Below are positions 42,027-52,555 of a DNA stretch of 64,000 bases, piece after piece (the stretch's first letter is position 1; the number at the start of each line of letters is the position of its first letter). The notes under the pieces were generated by a model. That model was not told the DNA's origin, did not search any database, and was given only the letters and a program-made list of their open reading frames with translations. The position numbers and the translations under genes were made by a program. Origin of the DNA: Allacma fusca (lineage: Eukaryota > Arthropoda > Collembola > Symphypleona > Sminthuridae); contig OX359245.1 of NCBI GenBank assembly GCA_947179485.1, forward strand, positions 51,819,067 through 51,883,066. Direction: 5' to 3'.

Positions 42027-42073
<47 letters not shown>

Positions 42074-42281
42074 GTCCAGAAATCAAGTGTATTATATCTC
42101 GCTTTTGCTCAACATGTTTGTACATTATTAAAACAGTGTATAGGCAAGTACTATACCTTGCTAATTTTGAGATTTCTTCTGCCGTTGCAATTATTTATGT
42201 GTCCTCTCAATTCATTTGGTCACCAAAATGTTGTGGAAATCAGAGCAACAAAATGTTAGTTCAAAGGATTCTGAATTCACT
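41772..42281 (+). pseudogene. Diverged copy of the unit's TPR tail and spacer at the array's right edge
   Basis: The last partial unit stops matching after CAAATCCTT (near 41771) and is followed directly by sequence resembling the unit's TPR tail (GTTTAGGCCACG..., AATACGGAGGAGGCGTATTG, AAGGAAACAATTTTAAG). It then runs into 3'-flank-like sequence and spacer. Divergence from the array is far higher than between array units. This looks like the end of an older relative of the array unit, placed just upstream of the leader exon of the NB-ARC gene. It shows that the order 'TPR tail, spacer, leader exon' is older than the amplification. Confidence 0.6.
42037..42070. repeat. (AT)n microsatellite
   Basis: An uninterrupted run of AT dinucleotides in the spacer upstream of the leader exon. 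It is absent from the array units. Confidence 0.95.
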
Positions 42282-42312
42282 ATGGAATCGCTTTTTTTAA
42301 TCATCATATCAG
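42282..42312 (+). CDS. Predicted exon 1 of NB-ARC gene: hydrophobic leader
   Basis: ATG opens a short reading MESLFLIIIS plus one base, followed by a strong donor GTACGT at 42313. The segment aligns with a block at the same relative place in every array unit (MEAIYLIVIS), and the differences keep hydrophobic character. This is the main argument that it is coding. It ends in phase 1, which matches the exon at 44511. It would form the start of a signal peptide or membrane anchor. The alternative is a conserved non-coding element. No transcript evidence can be had from sequence alone. Confidence 0.5.
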
Positions 42313-44510
42313 GTACGTAAATCTTATTGATGGTCATTAATATACAGTGTCAAAATTACAACTTTGTAGTGTGCGTTTATACCCAATATTTTGTAGTTAA
42401 AAATATTTTAAAATATATAATATATTCTGTTGCATGATATTTTGTGGTAAAATTGACAAAGTTTCTATGATATCAAATCACATTTTGGATCCAACCATTA
42501 AATGCTGGTCGGTATTATCTCCCGAGTTTTAATATTGCATAAATGTAAATTGCTGATATCTTGAATATAATATTGAGACACCTGTGCCACCTAAAAACCC
42601 AGATTTTTGTTTCAAGGATAGCACAGTTCTTTCAATTAAATATTTATTACATTAAACGAGATTTTGGATAGCAATTCATAAAATTCTCCTGGCCCACAAT
42701 ATGGTTATTATTGGTGTTGTACATAGAAATATGCGGTGTAGATGCATGCATTCTATTTAATGGTATTTATATAGTACGTGCGTTGACATTCCGTCTAAAG
42801 CCAAAATCATGAATCGTTGGGATTCTAACCGCACCCACGATTTTTTTGAATAATTACTGCCTTTCTTTCATTGCATGATTTCCAAATTTCTGTTCAAATA
42901 GATAAAAAATACAGTTAAATACCGGCACTCAAAACTATATCTGGGGATTTGATTTCGATGCTTAAATTAGAAACTAAAATATTTTGAGTAAAAAGTAAAA
43001 CATTGAAGTTTGTGAAGTTTAAAGACTTGCACTTTGCGGTGAAACGTTATAATGTTCACTGGAGCTTTGCGTTTGTTTGCGCTTTTTCGTAAGCACCTAC
43101 ATATTAGAGGTTCATAATATCAGGTATCTTGCCCATAGAAAAGGAATTAGCGTGATTTGTATGATCATCTTTGCTTTGTTATTAGCGAATGGATGGTAGA
43201 GTATACCGGACATTATTCTTACTCCAATCCTCTAACTTTAAAAACAAAATGGCAATCTGAAACACATAATTTCAAATGGAATTTTCTATTTAGCAATTAC
43301 AAGTTTCACATTTGTCGTTACATTTATTATATTTTAATTTTCAAATCTCTTTCCATCCAAATGTTATTCAAAAAATGCCGTGCTCTTCGCTACAATAGTT
43401 GCCACAATAAAGATATTTACTTAATGATTCAAGATATTTGATCCTCCAGTTTTTTGTGTTGTTTTATATTATCATAATTTTCCTTTGAAAGGATTATATT
43501 TATTTGATAGGGTGCTCTCAGGACGCAATTATGCTGTGCCTGGAAGCTCAAAGCTTATTTTGCAGTAACAAAGAACAGAGTTGTTTCAAGCCGTTTTTTG
43601 TGTTAGAATCCTTTTTGACATGTTTTTGTATCACATTTTGATCTTTCTGGATGAAAATATAAGCTTAGTATTTATTACCCATGTATATGGTTGTTTTCAA
43701 AAACATGTAATATCATGTTTCTTTTGATTACATTTTGGACATTAGAGCTTCCTACTAATAATCCTTATGTATTTAAACAGTGTAGGTTGAAACGGCTAAC
43801 AATACGCCAAATTGTATATCTACTAATAATGCTTATACGTACCAAAACTGCATCCTAACACAAGTAGTTCTATATTCTAAGTATTCTATCTCATAGCATG
43901 CTATAACGGAGGTGAATGTAGATTTTACGCGTGGCCAAAATATTATCAAAAGCTCGATTATATCTAACAATAGGAACACAATAGAAGCGTTTGTCACTAA
44001 CCAAGCCCAGAGTTTTGCATACGTGCATCAATTCATGGGCAAATTGTGGCTCATCAAGTGGGATTCTGTGTACTTTAATGATCTGTGGCTTACGTGAATC
44101 AACAGTTCAAGTGTAATTTGGATTGGTTATGCACATAGATATATTAGTTGTTGTATCTAACTATTTTTGGATACCTGTAATACAAATAGATAAAATTATA
44201 CAAGTATTTACCTACCTTGTGATTGACACATGTACTTTAAACAAGTGTGTTCATAAAATCTGCATGTTGAACATTGTAATTTGGAGGTGGAATTGACGTT
44301 GCCTGAATACCTAACTGTTTTACGTCATGGCATCTTTACTTTTGTCATGCATTTATTATTGTATGCAAATTTTTGTCCTATATCAAATTTGGCCATAGTT
44401 GTTGATATATTATTTCGAAGCAATAAAAGTAATCCCATACATATATATAATATATGCTGCATTATTTTCCAATATTTAATATCACCAATTTATTTATTAA
44501 TTGTTTTTAG
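42313..44510 (+). other. Predicted intron 1 of the NB-ARC gene; no recognisable content
   Basis: This is 2.2 kb of AT-rich sequence bounded by GTACGT and TTGTTTTTAG. Open frames of 61-94 codons in it have no family resemblance I can see. I found no transposon ends or clear repeats. Confidence 0.45.
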
Positions 44511-44584
44511 TCCTTATGATGCTACTGGTCGTGGAAAGTTTCCTTTGGGTCACAATGCAAAGATTGGCGGCCTTTCTGATATCG
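44511..44584 (+). CDS. Predicted exon 2 of NB-ARC gene: hydrophobic segment
   Basis: A 74-base exon has a textbook acceptor (TTGTTTTTAG) and donor (G|GTAAGA). Joined to the leader in phase 1 it reads VLMMLLVVESFLWVTMQR and onward for 25 residues. It ends in phase 0, the phase in which the next exon at 46127 is open. With exon 1 it would give about 30 hydrophobic residues, a plausible signal anchor or transmembrane helix. A second frame of the same exon reads PYDATGRGKFPLGHNAKIGG, which looks like ordinary soluble protein. That frame cannot be spliced directly into the 46127 exon without meeting a stop, so I favour the hydrophobic frame without being sure. Confidence 0.5.
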
Positions 44585-46126
44585 GTAAGATAACGCACGG
44601 AAAAAACCTCGGCAAGATGCAATGTTATCCAGCAATCGTAAATGCTTTTAAATGTTGTATTTTAAGGAGCACTTAATTAAAAATAATACATAATATTTTC
44701 AAACTCTTGGAGTCTTCATTTTGAAGTGTTCCGTGACCTCATTGCATATGGCAGGGGTGAATTTGTTCCACCTCTGTAAGCAGTCACAAAATGGAAATTT
44801 TTAAAGAATCCCTAAAATATAAAAGTGGCAACTCCAAAATTACCAACCACAAATTCCAACTGTATATTATGCATTGTGAATCTGCCATGTGTTACTACAG
44901 CAGGACCTCTGGTAATATGTGCTTGGTCTAATAACAAGTTTCTGTTCCGTACGAACATCCCCAGTTCGCGCGAACTACAAGTAGTTGCTCCGGTCATTTT
45001 CTGAATATAAACAGTACATATAATTACATGCCGCCACTGAAATATTGCAATAAATATGTGTGACGATAACCGAATCTTTTATCGCACCCTGATTGCGATT
45101 TTCAACTTTGCAGTCAGTTCAAGATCATTTACAAACCTAAGAATACGCTTATGTCGGACAGGCTATACTTATAGTACTTTAAATGGAATTAACTAAATAT
45201 TAGTAATTATACGTCATTAAAACATTTAGTATGTTTCGTAAGAAAAAAGTTGTATTGTTTTAAGAAGGAATATTTTCGAATAGATTTCTTTTGTAGACAG
45301 TACATCTTCATAAAAGCGTATACTTACAAAGGGTAGGAGCAATGTAGACTAGAGAACGTTGGAGACTATAAAAGGGAACTACTGCTACTAAAGGGAATGC
45401 TGTAAGAGGAAATTCGCTGTACATATGTACATGATGAGAGCTTCTTATGTGTGATCGCATACGTAATTTTCTTCTTCAGGGGCCAGATCGGATTGTTGAC
45501 AGAACTATCAATTCCGCCCTTTCCTTCATAAATAATACATGTATGTATCTACTGGCTCATGGACGTTTACTATATTTCTAGTATTAGGATCCACGGGTAG
45601 TTCTCGTGCTTCAATGCATGCATACATTAATTTATTACTTTGCTTTACAAGTTCTGCACTGTTGGTATAACAACAACATCATTGCATTCTGCTCGTTTCA
45701 CAAACAAGGAATAATAGTAGGATCATCGTCAACGGGATTAAGGACTTTGAGAATGCAGAGAGCATGTTTGTTAGATTAATACCGGCGGGATTATACCGCC
45801 TTACTTCATAAAACCCTCCGACTGTACAATATCAGACCGAATAGTTATAGTGGCTTTCCCATACAGTGGTTTCGTCTTAGACAGCATTCTAGTTCGTATG
45901 TATATATTGGCATGTTTAAATTTCAAAATAAATAAATAAAAAACCAATACATTTACGTTATATATAATAGTAAAAATGGCATCTCCATATTTGTATTGGC
46001 AGGTATTTTGTCATCCCTCTGAAACAACTATATAGGAAATTCAACGTAAAGTTACACCCACCCGTTAAAATACAATAACTACAAGGAGATGGCTTCGTAA
46101 CTGTTAAAGTTTTTATTTTTGCATAG
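44585..46126 (+). other. Predicted intron 2 of the NB-ARC gene; no recognisable content
   Basis: This is AT-rich sequence between the GTAAGA donor and the acceptor TTTGCATAG. I recognise no genes, transposon ends or structured repeats. Confidence 0.45.
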
Positions 46127-47656
46127 GTACTGGAGAATCAAATTAGACAACCAACCGGCAGCGTTACTGGCGTTCAAGCTTACAGAGATGTATATGCTGG
46201 CATACTGGTCGTTACTATTATTCAGTCAGAAACAGCTAGTAATTTGCATAGCAATTCAAATTTGGCTACTACACCAGCATTCCAGCATACAAGACCGTAT
46301 CCCTACATTGAGGATGAGCCAACTTTTGTGGGGAGGGTCCAACTTCTAATGGACCTTGAATCCGATACAAAAAATGTCCCTTCCAGACATTTACATAGAA
46401 AAGGCTTCGTCTACTGGATAACAGGAATCGAAGGAATTGGGAAATCTAGGTTTGCCCAACAGTTCATTGAACATTTAAAGAGAAGGAAAATACGGAAAGA
46501 ATTCTTGTGGTTTGACTGCAACCACCCACAGACATTATTCGAGCAATTTACTGAAGCAGCTCAAGCAAACGGCATTCCCTTGGGACCAATAGAACAGGGA
46601 GGCATTAAGCAAATGTACAAGGAATTTAGCAATAATTATGAAATGATAATTATCTTTGACAATGTCAAGTATTATGCTGACATTGAAGAATATCTTCCTA
46701 CAAGTACTTTTGGCAAGTTTACAGTCATCGCCACATGTGGCTACTTAGATCCGGAGTTACGAAAATCCAGAGGGATGTCTCTCACATCCTTGGATAGAGC
46801 TGAGAGCAAGGAACTGTTATTGGCTGCAAATTCATCAAATACTGCACCGTTGCAGAGCACGAAATTGAACGAGGCCTGTGAAACGGCTATTCAGATTAGC
46901 AGTGGCATCCCACCCGTTTTGAAAGATTTAATTGATTTTGCATGCTCATGTGCAGAACAACAATATCCTCTCGGAAATGATGATTACAACGTGAATGCAT
47001 TTTTTGACACCTGGGCAAGAGAAAAGCATTTACTAAATTGTAACGATCTCGCTCAGGCAGAGTTAATCAATATTACCGACCGATTTACGGAAATCATGAA
47101 AGATCTTTTGACAACCATTGAGCAAAGATCTGTTGTAACATCTGAAGTTCAGCGAGGAATTGTTCAGATATTAATGTTAATGTCATTCCTGCTACCTCTG
47201 CCTAATCGTATACCCCAAGTTTTACTATCTAAGTTTCTTGACCTTGATGCGAAGATTTATCCTAAAGCTAAAAACTTGTTGAGCCAGCATTTCTTACTAA
47301 TAAATGTGTTGGATGAACCTCAGTATATACAAATTTATAGTTCAGTACAAAGTAGCTTGGCTAAGGTCTTGTGGGAAGACAAAAGAAAAGATTTTGTTGA
47401 TTTTCTGGAATCGTTTTATCCCAGAATGCAATCTTATATAGCCCAAGCTGAAGTCAAAACTAGAATCGGTCAATTAAGCATTAGTAACTGCATTCATGCT
47501 CTAAAAGAGCGGAGAGAAAAATTGAATACAGAGCCCGAGATAGATCTGGTTCAATGTTTGGTGGAAAAGGTTCAGATCATATTTCCGGAAAAGAACATTC
47601 CACTCGACAGTAGTCTCAATACTTTAGCTGAGCTCTTTGAAACCAGTGCGAGATAA
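46127..47656 (+). CDS. NB-ARC-like STAND ATPase (NLR-type), main 3' exon
   Basis: The exon opens after the acceptor TTTGCATAG and stays open for 509 codons to TAA. With exons 1 and 2 the predicted protein is 544 residues. About 60 residues into this exon comes FVGR, which often precedes the NTPase. Next is the P-loop GIEGIGKS (about residues 135-142 of the model), then Walker B IIIFDN (209-214), a sensor-like FTVIATCGY, LTSLDRAESKELL (like the L..L...EA..L motif) and SSGIPPVL at the place of the NB-ARC GLPLAL motif. A helical region follows. The last residues, SLNTLAELFETSAR, resemble the first helix of a TPR, as in the array units (LNTYKSLGQVFEKQEN). Such proteins usually act as signal-gated oligomerising ATPases in immunity or cell death. 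That role is family knowledge and is not shown here. Unlike most relatives, this copy stops at or before the repeat domain. Confidence 0.82.
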   Translation, partial: VLENQIRQPTGSVTGVQAYRDVYAGILVVTIIQSETASNLHSNSNLATTPAFQHTRPYPYIEDEPTFVGRVQLLMDLESDTKNVPSRHLHRKGFVYWITGIEGIGKSRFAQQFIEHLKRRKIRKEFLWFDCNHPQTLFEQFTEAAQANGIPLGPIEQGGIKQMYKEFSNNYEMIIIFDNVKYYADIEEYLPTSTFGKFTVIATCGYLDPELRKSRGMSLTSLDRAESKELLLAANSSNTAPLQSTKLNEACETAIQISSGIPPVLKDLIDFACSCAEQQYPLGNDDYNVNAFFDTWAREKHLLNCNDLAQAELINITDRFTEIMKDLLTTIEQRSVVTSEVQRGIVQILMLMSFLLPLPNRIPQVLLSKFLDLDAKIYPKAKNLLSQHFLLINVLDEPQYIQIYSSVQSSLAKVLWEDKRKDFVDFLESFYPRMQSYIAQAEVKTRIGQLSISNCIHALKERREKLNTEPEIDLVQCLVEKVQIIFPEKNIPLDSSLNTLAELFETSAR

Positions 47657-48009
47657 TGCAAAGAAATTTTATTGAATTTCTTTGGAATTTGGGTGTTTGA
47701 TTTTTGGAAGTTATTCTGGTGCCAACTAATAGGTCTTAGAAAATTCATATTGGGAAACAACTTCAAATTGTTGCATGCGTATTCCCTTCCTAGAATTTGT
47801 GAAATGCTTTCGTAACAATAAATATTTAAATTTTATGATCACATGTCTTCAGATTATCCAGACAAAAATACATAAACTGGTGCACACTGTTTTATATTAA
47901 TTTGTTTTCACGAGTATACTCGTGCTGATTTATTTAAAAATACAAAATCATTTACAACTCGTTTTACTTACACGATCAGATATCATATACATATGTACTA
48001 TGAAGACAC
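47657..48009 (+). other. 3' flank of the NB-ARC gene with AATAAA at 47817
   Basis: AATAAA at 47817-47822 lies about 160 bases after the stop codon and is a plausible polyadenylation signal. The rest, up to the DIRS-like element, is AT-rich with no other feature seen. Confidence 0.45.
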
Positions 48010-48137
48010 ATTTTACTTCATAATTATATATTGTATGCATTCTTGCATGCGCCAAAGACACACTTGTTTAAAGCAAAGAAGCGAAATGATTCGCGGGAAT
48101 CTCTGCTTTAACCGTGTCGCTCAACAACCGTCATTAC
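48010..48137. repeat. Left inverted terminal repeat of the DIRS-like element
   Basis: Positions 48020-48137 are the reverse complement of 52556-52672, including CATTCTTGCATGCGCCAAAG and AGAGATTCCCGCGAATCATT (the latter as read in the right copy). The outer few bases are instead complementary to the internal complementary region. Confidence 0.9.
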
Positions 48138-48284
48138 TTTCTTGTGTGTCCGTCAGGACGGTATTGCTTTGCATTTTCTCTCGACTCAATTTTCCACATC
48201 CAATTTTCTTCTTTTCCAATAGTTGTCCTAACTTAAAAACTTATATTTTCAGAATTTATAAAATTCTCAACATTCAAGGTCATC

Positions 48285-49457
48285 ATGGAAACCACAACAA
48301 CGGATCCTTCCAGGGAAAATAACTCAACCCGTGGAAGGTCAGCCCAACGGTCTCAAATATCGAGATCCCGGTCTAGTTCTGTCATCAGCCGATCGAGAAA
48401 ACGGAGACGACATAACCTACGGGAATCAAGTGACAGCTCCGATTCTCGGATGAGGAACGACATGAAGTTACTCAAGAATCAGTTGGCAGATGTGATGGAG
48501 GAACTTAAGAGGTCCCGTCGCCGTCGTAGCCCTTCATACTCTTCACGATCCGGATCGGTCCGCTCTCGCTCCTCTTACTTATCAATATTTGCGAATGGGT
48601 GTGATAACACAAATTTCACGTTGGGCAAAGCCCGCGATGACTCCGGGGAAAAACTTGTTCCGGACGCAATTGATGTATCGAGCGGTGAGGACGATATTGA
48701 GATTTTGGGGCTCCAGGAGGCAGCTAAGGTTGAGAAAACCAAGTTTGCTGACCCCATCAATGACGAACTTGCTAAAAATTGGAACGTCATAGCAACCGCC
48801 GGGTTGTCTGAGCAACATCGATCTGAGTTGGAAAAATTAATGTTCATTCCGTCCAACACGATCTTGATAGGAGCTCCGGAATTAAACCCAGAGCTAAAGG
48901 CCGGAATCAATATTTCCGATTATGTATTTAACCGAGACGTTCAATTTGCTGCTTGGCAAAAGATTATTGGCGGCGCTTTGTCAGAATTGGGTCGGTCAAT
49001 TACTGGAGCTCTATATATTAAATAGAGGGAAATATATCATCTGGATATCTCTGGATTCATCTCCCAATGCAGTCGGGCGAGTCAGATGCTTCTTCATCTG
49101 CAACATTCCGTGTCAGCTACGCGCCGACAACTAATCGTGTCGAATCTTAAACCTGAGGTGAAGAAAGTGGCTGATGAGACTACAATTGACAAATATTTGT
49201 TCAGTGCTGAATTTCAGTCGCGAATAAAAGCTCAAGAGGAATTGTCTAAAGTAGGGCGTACGATGCTTCAACAAAAATCTCAATCCTCCTTCAAATCAGG
49301 AAAACAGTCTGATAAGAAGAAGTTGGATGCTAAGGACAAATTGCCTTTAAACTTCAAGAGCCCGCTCCGGTCGTCGAAATCAACTCGTCGCCAGGGCGGG
49401 CGCCAACGATTCAACACTCGTCGGGACTTCCGTCAGAACGACAGCCGTCGACATTAA
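48285..49457 (+). CDS. Gag-like region of the DIRS-like element
   Basis: The region begins with an Arg/Ser-rich, basic N-terminal part (SRSRSSSVISRSRKRRRHN), followed by a coiled-coil-like stretch. A conserved-looking block then includes DYVFNRDVQFAAWQKIIGGA. It ends in a basic Arg/Lys/Gln-rich tail. This is the layout of DIRS ORF1 proteins, which are thought to bind RNA and form particles. The position just before the reverse transcriptase region supports the call. Part of a broken element. Confidence 0.65.
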
Positions 49458-49595
49458 ACAAGGTAGATCATGGTGGTAGGCTAAAACATTACTATCAACG
49501 CTGGCAGTATATCACAAGCGACCCATACGTTTTGGAATGTATCCGAGGAGTCAAACTACCGTTCTCACGTTTACCTGTACAACAGAAGCTTCCGT

Positions 49596-51338
49596 ATGAA
49601 AGAAACCTCTTGTCACGAGAATGATCTTTTATGGGACGCTATTGTTGACCTATTATCAAAGGGAGCAATACAGGAATACGAGCATACGGTTGGGGAGTTT
49701 ATCTCTTCAGGTTTTCTTGTCCCAAAATCTCCGGGCGGAATGAGATTTATAATTAATTTATCGCTACTCAACGAGTTCATTTCGTGCTCACATTTCAAAA
49801 TGGAGGATTTTCGAACTACTCGTCGTTTAATCACTAAAAACTGCTTCATGGCCACTATAGATCTCAAGGACGCCTATCTTTTAGTCCCAGTGAATAAAGA
49901 TTATTGGAAATTTTTACGATTCCAATTTAACGGAAAATTGTACGAATTTACCTGCTTATGTTTCGGTCTCAATATAGCACCTAGAATTTTCACTAAGATT
50001 CTTCGACCGGTAGTAGGCTACCTTCGATCTTTGGGTCATGAAAGCTGTGTTTACTTAGACGACATATTTCTGCTCGGGCGTAACGAGTACAGTTGCCTTG
50101 GTAATGTGGCTCACACAAAGTCGTTCCTTGAGTATCTTGGTTTGGTTATAAACTATGATAAATCAAACCTGATCCCATCAACTAAAATATCCTATTTGGG
50201 TTTTGTCTTTGATTCCGTAAAAATGCGTATGTTCATTCCGGAGATAAAAGTCAAGAAAACTCTGGGAATGATTTCGTCGTTCCTTGCCAGCAAATCTCTC
50301 ACTATTAGGCAGCTGGCAACATTATTGGGAGTGTTTATCTCTCAAATTCCAGCTGTTTCTTACGGTCTCTTGTATACCAAGATACTCGATTTCGAAAAAT
50401 TTCGTAGCTTAAACCAACATAATGATAATTTTAATAGTAAAATTGTTTTGTCCCATCATGCTCGTCAGGATATATTGTGGTGGCAGCAATCATTACGAAT
50501 TAACTCTGGACAAAATATTTTTTGTGATGAATTCTCCTTAGAAATATTTTCTGACGCTTCCATGTCAGGATGGGGCGCATACTGTAATTCAGTCTCTTCA
50601 CACGGATTATGGAATAGCTCTGAAGCTGATTATAGTATTAATTATTTGGAGTTGTTAGCCGCCTTTTATGGTCTGCGCTGCTTTGCCCGCTCCTACCGTA
50701 ATTGTCGTATTTTATTAAGGATTGACAACACTACTGCCATTGCATATATAAACCGCTATGGGGGAGTTCAGTACCCTAGACTAAACAAACTTGCAAGGAA
50801 AATCTGGCAATTTTGTGAATTCAGGTCTTTACATGTTTTTGCTTCCTATATTCCTTCGAAGGAAAACTGCGAGCCTGATGCTGCATCTCGTAACACGGAT
50901 TGGGAAACGGAGTGGCAATTAAATCCAACTATATTTCAACAAATTTTACGAAAAATGTCTACCTCATGCCACGTAGACCTGTTTGCATCCATGCTAAACG
51001 CACAATTTGACTGTTATGTGTCATGGAAACCTGACCCTTTTGCGTGGAAGGTGGATGCATTCACGTTCTCTTGGGAGAGCATAAAGTTTTATGCCTTTCC
51101 GCCAATCTCTCTAATACCCCGAGTGCTTCAAAAGATCATAAACGATAAAGCCAAAGTGCTGCTTATCGTACCTAACTGGAGCACTCAATCGTGGTTTCCA
51201 CTATATAAAAAATTGTTAAAGGGGGATACAATCGTTATCCCACCACAATCTAATTTGTTAATTTTTGGTAACAGAGTACATCCCCTGAACGACAAACTAT
51301 CGTTACTAGCCGGGATTTCATCCGGTCAGCTCTACTAA
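49596..51338 (+). CDS. Reverse transcriptase / RNase H / methyltransferase-like region of the DIRS-like element
   Basis: A 580-codon open region. Reverse transcriptase signatures appear in order: FMATIDLKDAYLLVPV (motif A), LCFGLNIAPRIFTKIL, and YLDD in CVYLDDIFLLG (active site). RNase H follows, with LEIFSDASMSGWGAY, INYLELLAAFYGL, LLRIDNTTAIAYINR and YIPSKENCEPDAASR supplying the acidic residues. The C-terminal part, with VDLFAS, WKPDP, VDAFTFSW and YAFPPISLIPRVLQKI, is the methyltransferase-like domain typical of DIRS elements, whose function is not settled. In the family this protein copies the element's RNA. Confidence 0.93.
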   Translation: MKETSCHENDLLWDAIVDLLSKGAIQEYEHTVGEFISSGFLVPKSPGGMRFIINLSLLNEFISCSHFKMEDFRTTRRLITKNCFMATIDLKDAYLLVPVNKDYWKFLRFQFNGKLYEFTCLCFGLNIAPRIFTKILRPVVGYLRSLGHESCVYLDDIFLLGRNEYSCLGNVAHTKSFLEYLGLVINYDKSNLIPSTKISYLGFVFDSVKMRMFIPEIKVKKTLGMISSFLASKSLTIRQLATLLGVFISQIPAVSYGLLYTKILDFEKFRSLNQHNDNFNSKIVLSHHARQDILWWQQSLRINSGQNIFCDEFSLEIFSDASMSGWGAYCNSVSSHGLWNSSEADYSINYLELLAAFYGLRCFARSYRNCRILLRIDNTTAIAYINRYGGVQYPRLNKLARKIWQFCEFRSLHVFASYIPSKENCEPDAASRNTDWETEWQLNPTIFQQILRKMSTSCHVDLFASMLNAQFDCYVSWKPDPFAWKVDAFTFSWESIKFYAFPPISLIPRVLQKIINDKAKVLLIVPNWSTQSWFPLYKKLLKGDTIVIPPQSNLLIFGNRVHPLNDKLSLLAGISSGQLY

Positions 51339-51344
51339 CCAACA

Positions 51345-52288
51345 ATGTCCCCATCCAAGCCGCAGATACTATACTCCACAGTCTGGCGGATTCAACCTGG
51401 AAACAATACGAGATTTCGTTCAAATCCTGGTCAAAGTATTGTGATCTGCACAATTTCAATATTTACGATATCACAATTCACAATACTCTACAGTTTCTTC
51501 AACAACTATATAACAATGGTCAAGGATACAGCAGCTTGAATAGTGCAAGATCCTTTCTGTCATTGGTGTCGACCGGTTCAAGTGGTTAAACAGTGGGAAA
51601 CGACCCGCTTATTTCAAGATTTATGCGCGGTATTGGTAAACAACGCCCTCCGACACCTCGTTATGACTCAACTTGGGACCCCGAAGTGGTGTTGACGTAT
51701 CTAAGAACACTGGAGCCGTTGGAAGAATTATCGTTACAATTACTCTCATTTAAAACCATTGGCCTCATAGCACTGGCTACAGCTCATCGAGTTTAAACAT
51801 TTTCTTTAATCTCAACGGATGAAATCTTCATGAAACCTACAGGTATTGAAATAAATATCTCTTCAACGGTCAAAACCAGTAAGCCTGGCGTTTTGCAACC
51901 TTCCCTGTTCCTTCCTTTCTTTCCTGAATCGCAAGCAGTGTGCGTTGCCCGTACATTGGGATGGTATCTACAAAGAACAATTCCTCTTCGATCAGCGTCC
52001 TCCACTCGTCTATTTCTAAGCGTCAATCCTCCACACAATCCTGTGACCTCTCAGACCTTAAGCAGATGGCTTAAATTAATTCTGAAGCATAGTGGTGTTA
52101 ATGACTCCGTTTATTCTGCTCACAGTTTTAGACACGCATCTACATCTGCGGCAGCTCGAAGGGGCACAAGCATAGATCCAATTCGTCGTCGAGCTGGATG
52201 GTCGGAGTCCTCTTCTACGTTTGCTCGTCACTACAATAGACCTTTGTGTTCTCAAGACCAATTTGCTCGAGCAGTGTTCAATTTATAG
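51345..52288 (+). CDS. Tyrosine recombinase region of the DIRS-like element
   Basis: The end of this region reads AHSFRHASTSAAARRG, then IRRRAGWSESSSTFARHYNR, carrying the HxxR and the nucleophile Tyr in HYNR expected of DIRS recombinases. An upstream TAHR is a candidate for the first catalytic Arg. In DIRS elements this enzyme replaces the integrase and inserts a circular DNA copy without a target duplication. Part of a broken element. Confidence 0.8.
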
Positions 52289-52385
52289 TTTATATGGTTC
52301 TCTGCTGTTACTTTGTTTCCTAGTTGATAGATTAAAATTGGTTATTTCTTGTTGGAAAATTGATGTAGAATTTTGCCCGTCTTTA

Positions 52386-52498
52386 AACATCATACAATAT
52401 ATAATTATGAGGGACGAGTCGAATGAAGTAAAATTATACGATTAAACGAACTTACCTGAAGTTCGATCGTAATTTTACGAATGAAGACTCGTCCTGAA
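52386..52498. repeat. Internal complementary region of the DIRS-like element
   Basis: The first part (CATACAATATATAATTATGA) is complementary to the outer left terminal repeat. The second (52427-52497, including AACGAACTTACCTGAAGTTC) is complementary to the outer right terminal repeat near 52669-52738. This matches the DIRS model in which the region templates the joint of the two ends during circle formation. Confidence 0.85.
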
Positions 52499-52555
52499 TA
52501 ATTACTCCCACCCAATAATTTGTCCCCACCCTAGTGACAAAATTCAGCTTTAAAA

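Noticed and set aside
44281-44676. A separate single-exon gene of 131 codons on the plus strand
   Set aside because: Its only protein-like part is the alternative frame of the exon at 44511-44584, which has clear splice sites. The rest is AT-rich intron-like sequence.
46244-46246. Translation start of the NB-ARC gene at this codon
   Set aside because: It is TTG, not ATG. The frame remains open upstream to a good splice acceptor at 46126, so the true start lies in an upstream exon.
48575-48910. Minus-strand open frames within the DIRS-like gag region
   Set aside because: These are shadows of the plus-strand coding region with no features of their own.
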